Assembly: GCA_017694655.1 (NCBI GenBank)
Contig: JADIMQ010000115.1
Span: forward strand, 1 to 34,038
DNA from: Candidatus Cryptobacteroides merdigallinarum
Lineage (GTDB): Bacteria; Bacteroidota; Bacteroidia; Bacteroidales; UBA932
Direction: 5' to 3'
DNA: 34,038 nt
The translations under genes were made by a program, and so were the position numbers. The notes beneath the pieces were generated by a model that was not told where the DNA came from, searched no databases, and saw nothing but the letters and a program-made list of their open reading frames with translations. Shown in pieces: positions 1-7,407 of this stretch (the first letter of the stretch is position 1; each line of letters opens with the position of its first letter).

Positions 1-88
1 CTTCTGTATGCTCCGGGTTCCGGCTCCCGTGCGCCTTGTATCCCGCCCCTTCCGGCTGACCGTCCAGGGTAAAGACTCGGCGGGCACA

Positions 89-1429
89 TCAGGCGAGGGA
101 ATCAGGGGAGCCGGAATCTACGAGGCCGACATCCTCCAGGGACTTGTCACGGCTGACGGGAACCCCGAGGCGGGCGACATCACGGGCAGACTTGACGATA
201 CTGCGGCCGGAATCCTTGAGCTTTGCATTGCACTTCCCGTAGGCGTCGCGGGCATCGTCGAGCTTCCGTCCAAGGATATCGAAACTCTTCACAAGCTCCG
301 CCACACGCTCTATCATCCGGGAAGCCCCGTCTATGATCTTCTCCTGGTTACGCACCTGCTCAGTGTTCCGCCAGGCTATGGTAATCATCCTCAGGAAAGG
401 CATCAGGGTCTCCTCCGTGGTTATGAGGACATTCCTGCTGAAGGCATCCCTCCATATATTCGGGTCCTCGCTGTAGGCCAGCTGCATCGCCGAATAGTTG
501 GGGATGAACATCACGGTATAGTCCAGCATCCTGTGCCCCGGGGCAAGATAAGCGGAGTAGTTCTTTCCGGCGAGCCTGCGTACCTGCTCCTTCACCGAAG
601 CAAGATTCCTCTCCGCAGCATCCTTCCTCGCCCCCTCGTCCGACGCCTGGAGATAGTCCGAGAAAGCGGTGAGAGACACCTTCGAATCTATTACCACATC
701 GTTCCCGTCCGGGAAATGGATAATGTAGTCCGGCCTCATCCTCGAGCCTGAATCCTCATTGAGCAAAGGATTGCCCCTGCTGTCCCTCAAAGTGACCTCC
801 CGGTCGTAGTTCACCCCCTCGATGAAGCCTTCATTGTCGAAAAGAGTCTGGAGGATAGTCTCTCCCCAGCAACCCTGCATCTTGTTCTGCCCCCGAAGGG
901 CGTCTGCAAGGTTGTCTGCCTTGCTGCCGATGGCTTTCGTGTTCTCCTCGAGATTCCTTATGGCCCCGGCCAGGCTTTCCTTCAGGGAGGCTGAAGTCTC
1001 CGACTGTGTCTTCTTGTTCGACTCGAACGCCTCCTTCATGTTCCGGATATCCTTTTCCAGACTCCCAGTAATCGTAGAGAAAGTCTCCTGCGCCTTCCTG
1101 CTGAGCTCCTCTTCCCTCTTGCGCAATATCTCGTCCGTCCCGGCCTTCATCTCGGCCTTCATAGCCTCTATCTGCCTGGAGAGTGCCTCCGCATGAGCCC
1201 TCCGTACTTCCTCGAGAGCCTTTTCCCCGGACCTTCGGATCTCGGACTCCACACGCTGGTGAGTCTCCTCCGCCATCTGGAGCCTTGACCGCAGGGACTG
1301 TATCTCGGCATCCCTGGAATTCATTTCTTTCTCCATATTCCGCAGCCTGCCGGAGCAGGAGGCATATACTGCAAAGGCAGCGGCCGCCGCTGCAGCCACC
1401 GCCACCGATATAGCTATAAAAACAGACAT
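89..1429 (-). CDS. rmuC: DNA recombination protein RmuC
   Basis: RmuC-family proteins are thought to limit recombination at inverted repeats; the fold is nuclease-like, but the reaction is not firmly established. The 446-residue product starts with a hydrophobic alanine-rich segment (about residues 4-24) that should anchor it in the membrane. A long charged coiled coil follows (about 28-120), then the conserved RmuC domain (about 165-415), recognisable from GCWGETILQTL, RPDYIIHFPDG, DVVIDSKVSL, DYTVMFIPNYSA and the arginine-rich end of the domain. Length is normal. The tail after LGVP (VSRDKSLEDVGLVDSG) looks like a lineage-specific extension. It is the last gene of the minus-strand run and lies 79 nt after the carbonic anhydrase, with two small inverted repeats between. 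The start matches the membrane segment, so I keep the longest ATG. Family call is secure; biological role is inferred from the family. Confidence 0.93.
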   Translation of the reverse strand: MSVFIAISVAVAAAAAAAFAVYASCSGRLRNMEKEMNSRDAEIQSLRSRLQMAEETHQRVESEIRRSGEKALEEVRRAHAEALSRQIEAMKAEMKAGTDEILRKREEELSRKAQETFSTITGSLEKDIRNMKEAFESNKKTQSETSASLKESLAGAIRNLEENTKAIGSKADNLADALRGQNKMQGCWGETILQTLFDNEGFIEGVNYDREVTLRDSRGNPLLNEDSGSRMRPDYIIHFPDGNDVVIDSKVSLTAFSDYLQASDEGARKDAAERNLASVKEQVRRLAGKNYSAYLAPGHRMLDYTVMFIPNYSAMQLAYSEDPNIWRDAFSRNVLITTEETLMPFLRMITIAWRNTEQVRNQEKIIDGASRMIERVAELVKSFDILGRKLDDARDAYGKCNAKLKDSGRSIVKSARDVARLGVPVSRDKSLEDVGLVDSGSPDSLA

Positions 1430-1468
1430 GACTGTACGACTAATTCATTGTACCGGGCATCCTCCGTC

Positions 1469-1506
1469 ATGGATTTTCCCGGAATCCATCCATCCCCGGA
1501 CCGGGG
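1469..1506 (-). other. Two adjacent inverted repeats between the carbonic anhydrase gene and rmuC
   Basis: In the 79-nt gap, ATGGATT pairs with AATCCAT (7-bp arms, 7-nt loop), and a few bases away CCCCGG-A-CCGGGG forms a second perfect hairpin directly after the carbonic anhydrase stop. No T-tract follows on the minus strand, so this is not a convincing intrinsic terminator. It could act as an mRNA 3'-end stabiliser or attenuator; that is inference. Confidence 0.4.
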
Positions 1507-1508
1507 CA

Positions 1509-2009
1509 TCACTCATACCAACCCTTGCAGGTGACATATTCCATGGCATTCTTCCTTATCATGCCGGTTATGACATCCGAGCCGTCCTTCACCTTCCTGG
1601 CCGGCACACCGGCATATATCCCTGGCTCCAGGACAGAATTCTCAAGGACCACGGCCCCGGCCGCGATAACGGTCCCTTCAGGCACCACGGCATTGTCCAT
1701 GACAACAGCCCCCATCCCTACCAGGACGCAGTCACCGATCACAGCCCCGTGTATTATGGCCCCGTGCCCTACAGTTACGTCATTCCCTATCTTTACGGAG
1801 GAAGCCGCTGTCGTATGCATCACGGCCCCGTCCTGTACATTCACCCTGTCGCCGAGGGAGATGCTGCCCACATCACCGCGGAGCACAGCCCCGTACCAGA
1901 TGCTGCAATCTTCCCCGGTGGTCACATCCCCGGCCAGCACGGCATTCTCGGCGATGAAATTGCCTTTCCCGATGGCGGGCCTCTTTCCTGATATCTCCTT
2001 TAGAATCAT
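1509..2009 (-). CDS. Gamma-class carbonic anhydrase family protein (YrdA/PaaY type)
   Basis: Left-handed beta-helix protein built from hexapeptide repeats, forming trimers that bind a metal between subunits; members hydrate CO2, though many bacterial YrdA-like proteins have weak or untested activity. The 166-residue sequence is almost entirely hexapeptide repeat. The three metal-ligand histidines are visible at H65 (AVMHTT), H82 and H87 (VGHGAIIHGA), the usual spacing for the family. The closing helix begins near AGVPARKVKD. It lies 27 nt downstream of the 2-hydroxyacid dehydrogenase and upstream of rmuC on the same strand, so it is probably cotranscribed with them. No signal peptide: cytoplasmic. 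Metal binding is well supported; carbonic anhydrase activity is not proven by sequence alone. Confidence 0.92.
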   Translation of the reverse strand: MILKEISGKRPAIGKGNFIAENAVLAGDVTTGEDCSIWYGAVLRGDVGSISLGDRVNVQDGAVMHTTAASSVKIGNDVTVGHGAIIHGAVIGDCVLVGMGAVVMDNAVVPEGTVIAAGAVVLENSVLEPGIYAGVPARKVKDGSDVITGMIRKNAMEYVTCKGWYE

Positions 2010-2036
2010 ATTCCCCTGATAATGTTAGTGTAAATG

Positions 2037-2966
2037 TCATTCCCAGCCGGCAGCTATATTCGCGGCAATCATCTCCACGAGACGGGTCCTCGCCTCCACG
2101 GAAGCCCATGCAGTATGCGGGGTGAGGGAAAGTCGGTCCTTGCGGACAACCTTCGCCAGGGGATTCTCCGGAGAAAGGGGCTCGGAAGAATAGACGTCAA
2201 GGGCGGCCCCGGCGATTGTCCCAGCATCCACGGCCTCCGCAAGCGCTGCCTCGTCCACTATGCCCCCGCGTCCCATGTTCACTATGAAGGCCGTATCCTT
2301 CATCATAGCAAGCTCCTTCCTCCCGACAAGACCTTCTGTCCTTTCATTCAGCGGGGCATGCACGGAAACCACATCGGAGACCGACATCAGCTGCCCGAGG
2401 CTGACGCTGGGATATTCCGTACAATGCGATGTCCCGGAGGTCGAATAATATATTACCTCCATCCCGAAGGCCGACGCCACGTCCGCGACCCTCCTGCCGA
2501 TGGTCCCCATGCCTATTATGCCCATGGTCTTGCCTGCAAGCTCGTGGAAAGGGAGTGAGACATCCGTGAAAAGTCCGCTGCGGGAATACTCCCCGGACTT
2601 TACCCTGGCATCGTAGTAAGGGAGCCTCCCGGCCAGGCTGAGTATGTGCATGAAGGTGCACTGCACGACGGATTCCGTGGAATACCCGGCCACATTCCTT
2701 ACCGGTATACCCTTGGAAGCAGCATACCCGAGGTCAATATTGTTGACACCCGTAGCCGCCTCGCAGATGAGCTTCAGGTTGGCAGCCGCATCTATCAGCC
2801 CGGGGGTAACCTTCACCTTGTTCACAATAAGGACATCACAGTCCTTCACCCTGTCCATGGCCTCCACCGGATCCGAGACCGGCCAGCAGACCAGTTCCCC
2901 GAGAGCCTCCACAGGGGCGAACGACACGTCACCGAGGGTCGCCGCATCAAGAAATACAATCTTCAT
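2037..2966 (-). CDS. D-2-hydroxyacid dehydrogenase (NAD-dependent; hydroxypyruvate/glycerate dehydrogenase-like)
   Basis: Oxidoreductase of the D-isomer-specific 2-hydroxyacid dehydrogenase family, interconverting a 2-oxoacid and a D-2-hydroxyacid with NAD(H); the exact substrate cannot be read from sequence. The Rossmann glycine motif is GIIGMGTIGRRVAD. Catalytic landmarks are the arginine in NMGRGGIVDE, the acidic residue in DVYSSEPLSPENP and the histidine in TPHTAWAS. I place the start at the internal ATG encoding MKIVFLDAATLG rather than the longer ORF (3086), because the extra 40 residues run into the batD-batE coding region and look nothing like the family, and because this ATG is preceded by AAGGAGG at 8-nt spacing, a strong Shine-Dalgarno unusual for this phylum. 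The resulting 309-residue length is typical. It lies 50 nt after batD-batE. Confidence 0.93.
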   Translation of the reverse strand: MKIVFLDAATLGDVSFAPVEALGELVCWPVSDPVEAMDRVKDCDVLIVNKVKVTPGLIDAAANLKLICEAATGVNNIDLGYAASKGIPVRNVAGYSTESVVQCTFMHILSLAGRLPYYDARVKSGEYSRSGLFTDVSLPFHELAGKTMGIIGMGTIGRRVADVASAFGMEVIYYSTSGTSHCTEYPSVSLGQLMSVSDVVSVHAPLNERTEGLVGRKELAMMKDTAFIVNMGRGGIVDEAALAEAVDAGTIAGAALDVYSSEPLSPENPLAKVVRKDRLSLTPHTAWASVEARTRLVEMIAANIAAGWE

Positions 2967-2984
2967 ATCACTTTCCTCCTTATG
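2967..2984 (-). promoter_or_regulatory. Strong Shine-Dalgarno site of the 2-hydroxyacid dehydrogenase gene
   Basis: On the minus strand the start codon is preceded by AAGGAGGAAAGTGAT. AGGAGG sits 8 nt from the ATG, a textbook Shine-Dalgarno. Bacteroidota genes usually lack such sites, so it both fixes the start and singles the gene out for possible S21-dependent translation. Confidence 0.7.
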
Positions 2985-3016
2985 TTCCCGTCCGCCAGTA
3001 ATTCCTTTACCCGGCT

Positions 3017-5602
3017 TCAGATTATGTCCATGTCCGCAGAACGCATCCATCCCTGCCGGCCGTCCGCCAGCTCGATGTTGCGCCATTCACCCACCTCGTC
3101 TATGATGATGACCTTCGTCCCTTCATGCAGGATGAACAGGTCGGTGGAGGCCTCGGAGGACGGGGAACTCTTGACCGAGACTACCGGAGTCATTATTATG
3201 GCCCCGTCCTTGCGCATATAGTCGGACTTCTGCCAGAACGCGAAGGTCACTGACATGACCGCCAGCAGGAAGAACACTATTCCAGAGAAGAAGCCGGTCC
3301 GCCTCAATGCCAGGGAAGAGGACAGGAGAAGCAGGAGCAGGGCAGCCGCGGTCACGGCAAGGAAGACCAGCCCGGCCACCGCCCACGTGTCGGAATCCAG
3401 GGCATAGCACAGGTCCCTGACCCACGTCTTCAGGATGAACTCCGGAACAGGCTCTATCCGGTCCTGGACGAAATCGGACACCACTGTCCTGTTGTACCTT
3501 GCATCGGAGTAGGAAGGGTCCAGCTTCAGGGCTCGCTCATAGTAGAGCATGGCCCTGGCAATGTCCCCGGACTTGTACCAGGCGTTGCCCAGGTTGCAGT
3601 AGAGTGCCGGTGACTCCAGTCCGAGATTCTCGACAGCGGTATAGGCAGAGACGGCATCCTCCCACATACCTCCGGAATATGCCTCGTTTCCTGCATTGAA
3701 GAGGGAGTCCACGTATGCATCGGCGGCATGTCCCGTCACAGGGAAAGAAAGGAGGAGCAGGAAGGCCACTGCCTTTGCCGCCGAGTTTTTTTTCTTGCTT
3801 TTCATATAGGAATCTATGGAAGATATGACATCCACCGCATCCCGGTAATGCGCAGACATGGCGGCATTCCCGGAATCCGGGGAATAACGTGCGAATTCAC
3901 AGGCATCCACGATGGCTACGAACCGGTCCGTAACCTCCACAGGCACGCCGTTCCCGGAAAGGGCCTCCGCTATCCTCTCCTTGGACAGATCCGCCACCGG
4001 CATATTCAGCTTGTCGGACACATAGCCCATGAGGGCCTTGTGCAATTCCTCGTAGAACGCGGAATAAATGTTCTGGGAAAGATATTCAGATGCCTTGTGC
4101 AGGCGCTTGCGGGCCATCTTGGTAGCCCCCCTTGTCTTGGTCCCGGCAATGTCGGCCCTGCGTGCGGCAAGGAGACGGAGCAGGAAGTAAACCGCGGCAG
4201 CCAGCACGGCCACGAGGGCAATGACCACCCAGAACATTGCGGACCCGACAAAAAACTCTCCCTTCGGGGCCAGGCGCATGTCCTTGGTATTGATGAACCT
4301 GATATCCTGGTTAAGGTCCTTCACACCCCTCCTTGTCACGCCCTGCGTCACAACCGGCGAGGAAGCGTCGGCCTCGTTGCCCTTGGCCACGGAGAAAGGA
4401 ATCATAGGTGTCTCAATGGTGACATATTTCCTGGAGTTTATGTCATAGTAGCTGTATTTCACCGGTGCAATCGCAAAATCCCCGGCACTGCGCGGGATGA
4501 AAGGGAACTCGTAGGTCTTGCTCCCGGAAATCCCTCCGGAAGCCTTGTCTATGGACTCGGATACTTTCGTGTCGTAGACCTCGAAATCAGGAGGAAAGAC
4601 AACGTCCGGCTCTTCGAGGAGGGAAACATTGCCCTTTCCGGTAATCGTGACTATGAGGGAGGCCGCGTCGTGGGTCCGCAGGGAGTCCTTGCTCAAGGAT
4701 GCGGTTATGCTGAACTGTCCCACTCCGCCCTTGAACGAGGCAGGGGCCCCGGACGGGAGCGGGGCTACGTTGATGGTGGTGGACGGGGTGCTGATACGTT
4801 TTCTCACCGTCCTGTACTCGTCGAAAAATTCGTCGAATATGCTGACGCTGCCGCTCGACACAGTCCTGATGTTCACGAGGCAGACCAGTTCGGCCGGGTC
4901 TATGACCAGCTTGCCAGACTGCTGCGGGATAAGGATATATTTCCTGAGCAGGGCGGCGTTGTATATCCTGTCATTGAGGCTCTCCCTGTGGAACTCGATG
5001 TTGGAGGGTGACTCTATCTCCTGGTTCCAGAACCCGTTGAAGGCTGGGAAGCGGGCATCCTCGAAACCTGCTATGTTCACTCTCTGGTACAGTTTCAACG
5101 TTGCCACTATAGGTTCCCCGACCACTACATTCTTCTTGCTGAATGTCAGGGAGAGGAAGAGGTTGTCATCGGAGATATCCGTCGCCGGCTGTCCGCCACC
5201 TGACTGCTGCGTCTGCGCCGAGGCCCCCTGGGAAACGACAGTGATGCTCACCGGTCCGGCAGTATAGGTCTCGCCCTTGACCGTCACCGTAGCTGCCGGT
5301 ATCTGGAAGGTACCTGTCTTGCGCGGAGTCAGGATGTAGGTGTATGTGAACTGGTCCGTCCTGGTCCTTTTGCCGTTTATTATCTGTACGCTCGTGGACC
5401 GGCCCTGCTGGGGTCCCCACACAAGCTGGAAATCGTCTCCCTGCGTCCATTCGAATCCGGAAGGGGAATTCGCCCCTTCGTAGATGAAGGTCACGTTGAA
5501 CTGTTCGTCCAGGGACACCACGTCCGGCACCTCAACCCTCAACTGTGCAGACATCAGGACGGTCTGCAGTATAACAATCAATGTCAACGATAATTTCTTC
5601 AT
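3017..5602 (-). CDS. batD: BatD-BatE fusion protein (aerotolerance cluster)
   Basis: Residues 1-599 are BatD. There is a signal peptide (about 1-19), extracytoplasmic beta-rich repeats containing TYTYILTPRKTGTFQIPA, a membrane helix at about 452-476 and a cytoplasmic helical tail. Residues 600-861 are BatE: K-rich start plus hydrophobic segment (MKSKKKNSAAKAVAFLLLL), TPR repeats (about 628-695; NLGNAWYKSGDIARAMLYYERALKLDP), two membrane helices (about 741-763 and 774-792) and a C-terminal SH3-like domain (GEWRNIELADGRQGWM). Usually these are two adjacent genes of roughly 600 and 260 codons; here one open frame covers both with no stop. M600 is still a plausible independent BatE start. The topology works as one polypeptide: the old BatE signal peptide would serve as an outward membrane crossing. 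Function in the Bat cluster (oxidative and envelope stress) is known only genetically. It sits 19 nt after batC. Confidence 0.93.
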   Translation of the reverse strand: MKKLSLTLIVILQTVLMSAQLRVEVPDVVSLDEQFNVTFIYEGANSPSGFEWTQGDDFQLVWGPQQGRSTSVQIINGKRTRTDQFTYTYILTPRKTGTFQIPAATVTVKGETYTAGPVSITVVSQGASAQTQQSGGGQPATDISDDNLFLSLTFSKKNVVVGEPIVATLKLYQRVNIAGFEDARFPAFNGFWNQEIESPSNIEFHRESLNDRIYNAALLRKYILIPQQSGKLVIDPAELVCLVNIRTVSSGSVSIFDEFFDEYRTVRKRISTPSTTINVAPLPSGAPASFKGGVGQFSITASLSKDSLRTHDAASLIVTITGKGNVSLLEEPDVVFPPDFEVYDTKVSESIDKASGGISGSKTYEFPFIPRSAGDFAIAPVKYSYYDINSRKYVTIETPMIPFSVAKGNEADASSPVVTQGVTRRGVKDLNQDIRFINTKDMRLAPKGEFFVGSAMFWVVIALVAVLAAAVYFLLRLLAARRADIAGTKTRGATKMARKRLHKASEYLSQNIYSAFYEELHKALMGYVSDKLNMPVADLSKERIAEALSGNGVPVEVTDRFVAIVDACEFARYSPDSGNAAMSAHYRDAVDVISSIDSYMKSKKKNSAAKAVAFLLLLSFPVTGHAADAYVDSLFNAGNEAYSGGMWEDAVSAYTAVENLGLESPALYCNLGNAWYKSGDIARAMLYYERALKLDPSYSDARYNRTVVSDFVQDRIEPVPEFILKTWVRDLCYALDSDTWAVAGLVFLAVTAAALLLLLLSSSLALRRTGFFSGIVFFLLAVMSVTFAFWQKSDYMRKDGAIIMTPVVSVKSSPSSEASTDLFILHEGTKVIIIDEVGEWRNIELADGRQGWMRSADMDII

Positions 5603-5621
5603 ATTGTCATCTTCCCTTTTG

Positions 5622-6383
5622 TTACCAATTCTTTTCCTTCTGCCTGGACTTCATCACTGCGGCCTTCTCCTTCTTCACCTTATCCTGGGTCTCCTTCTCC
5701 TTGGCCATCATGGCATTCAGCATCTGCTGGGCAGCCTGCCGGCTTATCGCTGGCTGGTCCTGCGGAGCCTGCCCGCCGTTCCTGTCCTCATTCCCGGAGT
5801 TGTCCTGATTCTGGTTCTGATCTTGGTTATGATCCTGGTTCTGGTCCTTATTTTGGTCCTGGTTCTGGTCCTGATTCTGGTCCTGGTTCTGGTCCTGATT
5901 CTGGTCCTGGTTATTCTGCTGCTCCTCCAGCTTCTTCCTGGCGTATATGTAGTTCTCTTTGGCGTCCAGGTCGCCCGGATTCCGGAGCAGGGCAGCCCGG
6001 TAGGAGTCCACCGCAGCCTGGTAATCCTTCAGGGCCAAGGCAGTATTCCCCGCATTGTAGTGATAGTCCGCCGCGTATCCGGACTCGTCAGCCCTGCCGG
6101 ATATGGAGTCCAGGACCGACCCTGCCTCCGTAAAATTACCGGTGCGGTACAGGGCGTTGGCCAGATTGTATGACGCAGCGAAAGAAGTGGAATCCCTGAG
6201 CAGGGCCTTCTGGTAGTCGACGATAGCTTCCCTGTATTTCTCCTTCGAGAAATGGCGGTTACCGCTCCTGACATCCTTCCTGTCGAGGCCCTGGGCAGAA
6301 GCAGCAAGCGAGGCAGCGGCAAACAGGACAGCCGCAGCCACAACCCGGGCCATAAATTTATCCATTCTGATCAACCTAATCAT
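5622..6383 (-). CDS. batC: BatC: TPR protein with low-complexity NQDQ tail
   Basis: Exported TPR protein of the Bat cluster, presumably a periplasmic scaffold for the VWA proteins. The frame opens MIRLIRMDKFMARVV; the ATG at residue 7 (MDKF) gives a cleaner signal peptide (AAAVLFAAASLAASAQG), so the true start may be 6365. TPR repeats occupy about residues 35-150, including YNLANALYRTGNFTEAGSVLD and YHYNAGNTALALKDYQAAVDSYRAALLRNPGD. Then comes a roughly 38-residue tract of Asn/Gln/Asp repeats and a charged Lys/Glu-rich C-terminus ending MAKEKETQDKVKKEKAAV. BatC homologues commonly have low-complexity acidic/Asn/Gln tails, so the tail is expected in kind, although its length is probably variable. 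It lies 7 nt after batB. Confidence 0.9.
   Translation of the reverse strand: MIRLIRMDKFMARVVAAAVLFAAASLAASAQGLDRKDVRSGNRHFSKEKYREAIVDYQKALLRDSTSFAASYNLANALYRTGNFTEAGSVLDSISGRADESGYAADYHYNAGNTALALKDYQAAVDSYRAALLRNPGDLDAKENYIYARKKLEEQQNNQDQNQDQNQDQNQDQNQDQNKDQNQDHNQDQNQNQDNSGNEDRNGGQAPQDQPAISRQAAQQMLNAMMAKEKETQDKVKKEKAAVMKSRQKEKNW
5803..5912 (-). repeat. Imperfect 12-nt tandem repeat encoding NQDQ units in batC
   Basis: Reading the minus strand, units of roughly CAGAACCAGGAC alternate with CAGAATCAGGAC, encoding about nine NQDQ units with two substitutions (NKDQ and DHNQ). Codons differ between units mainly as AAC/AAT, which suggests expansion by slippage or unequal exchange followed by drift. 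Copy number is likely to vary between strains. Confidence 0.85.
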
Positions 6384-6390
6384 AACCGGA

Positions 6391-7392
6391 TCACTTTAAC
6401 AAATGTCTTGACGCCTTGCGCTCCCCTACCAGCATCTCTATGACCAGCAGCACGAGGGCGATGGCGAAAAAGTACATATACTGTTCATCGAATTCCTCGA
6501 AGATGACCGAGTTGAACATTTCCTCGTCCATCCTCTTGATATCGTCCACGATAGGGTTCAGGCCGAATTCGCTCATGCCGGCCCTCACGTATGCACCGTT
6601 CCCTGCGGAGGCTACCTCCCTGAGCACCTTCTCGTCGAGCCTCGACACCACGATGTTCCCGTCCTTGTCCTTCAGCAGCTCGCCCTTGTACGGTATAGGC
6701 TTGCCCTCCACGGAGCCAACCCCTATGGTGAAGACCTTTATCCCCATCTCGGCAGCCTGCCTGGCCGCAGCCACAGGATCGTCCTCATGGTTCTCCCCGT
6801 CGGTGATAACTATTATGGCCCGGCTTCTCTCGCTCTGTGTACTGAAACTCCGGATACAAGTGGTTATTGCCTCCCCGAGGGCTGTTCCCTGGATAGGGAC
6901 GGATTCGGTGTTGATACTGTTCAGGAACATTTTCGCGGATGCGTAGTCCGTGGTGACCGGAAGCTGTACGAAAGAAGTCCCGGCGAACACCACAAGGCCT
7001 ATCCTGTCATCCCGCAGCTTGTCCACAAGGCTCGAAATGGCCAGTTTCGCCCGCTCCAGACGGTCGGGGGAATAGTCCTCCGCCAGCATCGAGTTCGAAA
7101 CGTCCAGGGCTATCATTATCTCGACCCCTTTCGTCTTCCTCTCCTTCAGCTTGGCCCCTATCTGCGGGCGGGACAGGCCTATGGTGAAGAAGAAGAACGC
7201 GATGGCGAACAGGGTGACCCTCACCCATCCTTTGGAAGCCGATACGGACGGCATGAGCTCCCCTACCAGCTCCCTGTCCCCGAACTTTTCCAGCCTTCTC
7301 TTCCGGAAATGCCTCATCACCGCGTATGCTATGAAAAACAGGGGGACGAGCAACAGCAGTATCAGAAATTGCGCTTGTGCAAAATTAATCAT
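6391..7392 (-). CDS. batB: BatB: membrane-anchored von Willebrand factor A protein
   Basis: Inner-membrane VWA protein of the aerotolerance cluster. The 333 residues start with an N-terminal membrane helix (about 7-26), a basic loop, a second helix (about 58-75) and then the VWA domain with its metal-ion site DVSNS (D97, S99, S101), a downstream threonine in GTALGEA and the acidic loop in VITDGENHEDD. A last helix (about 308-326; YFFAIALVLLVIEMLVG) closes the protein. Together with BatA this gives paired VWA proteins with intact MIDAS residues, expected to bind Mg2+ and protein ligands. Length is typical. It lies 15 nt after batA and 7 nt before batC. Confidence 0.94.
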   Translation of the reverse strand: MINFAQAQFLILLLLVPLFFIAYAVMRHFRKRRLEKFGDRELVGELMPSVSASKGWVRVTLFAIAFFFFTIGLSRPQIGAKLKERKTKGVEIMIALDVSNSMLAEDYSPDRLERAKLAISSLVDKLRDDRIGLVVFAGTSFVQLPVTTDYASAKMFLNSINTESVPIQGTALGEAITTCIRSFSTQSERSRAIIVITDGENHEDDPVAAARQAAEMGIKVFTIGVGSVEGKPIPYKGELLKDKDGNIVVSRLDEKVLREVASAGNGAYVRAGMSEFGLNPIVDDIKRMDEEMFNSVIFEEFDEQYMYFFAIALVLLVIEMLVGERKASRHLLK

Positions 7393-7407
7393 AATGTCAC
7401 CTCCATT

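Noticed and set aside
1-88. Possible further gene downstream of rmuC on the minus strand
   Set aside because: An ATG overlaps the rmuC stop (TGATG), and the rmuC frame also stays open to the edge, but fewer than 30 codons are visible and neither reading is recognisable.
3728-5011. 427-codon plus-strand ORF opposite batD-batE
   Set aside because: Antisense shadow of a confirmed gene; low-information His/Arg/Gly-rich translation.
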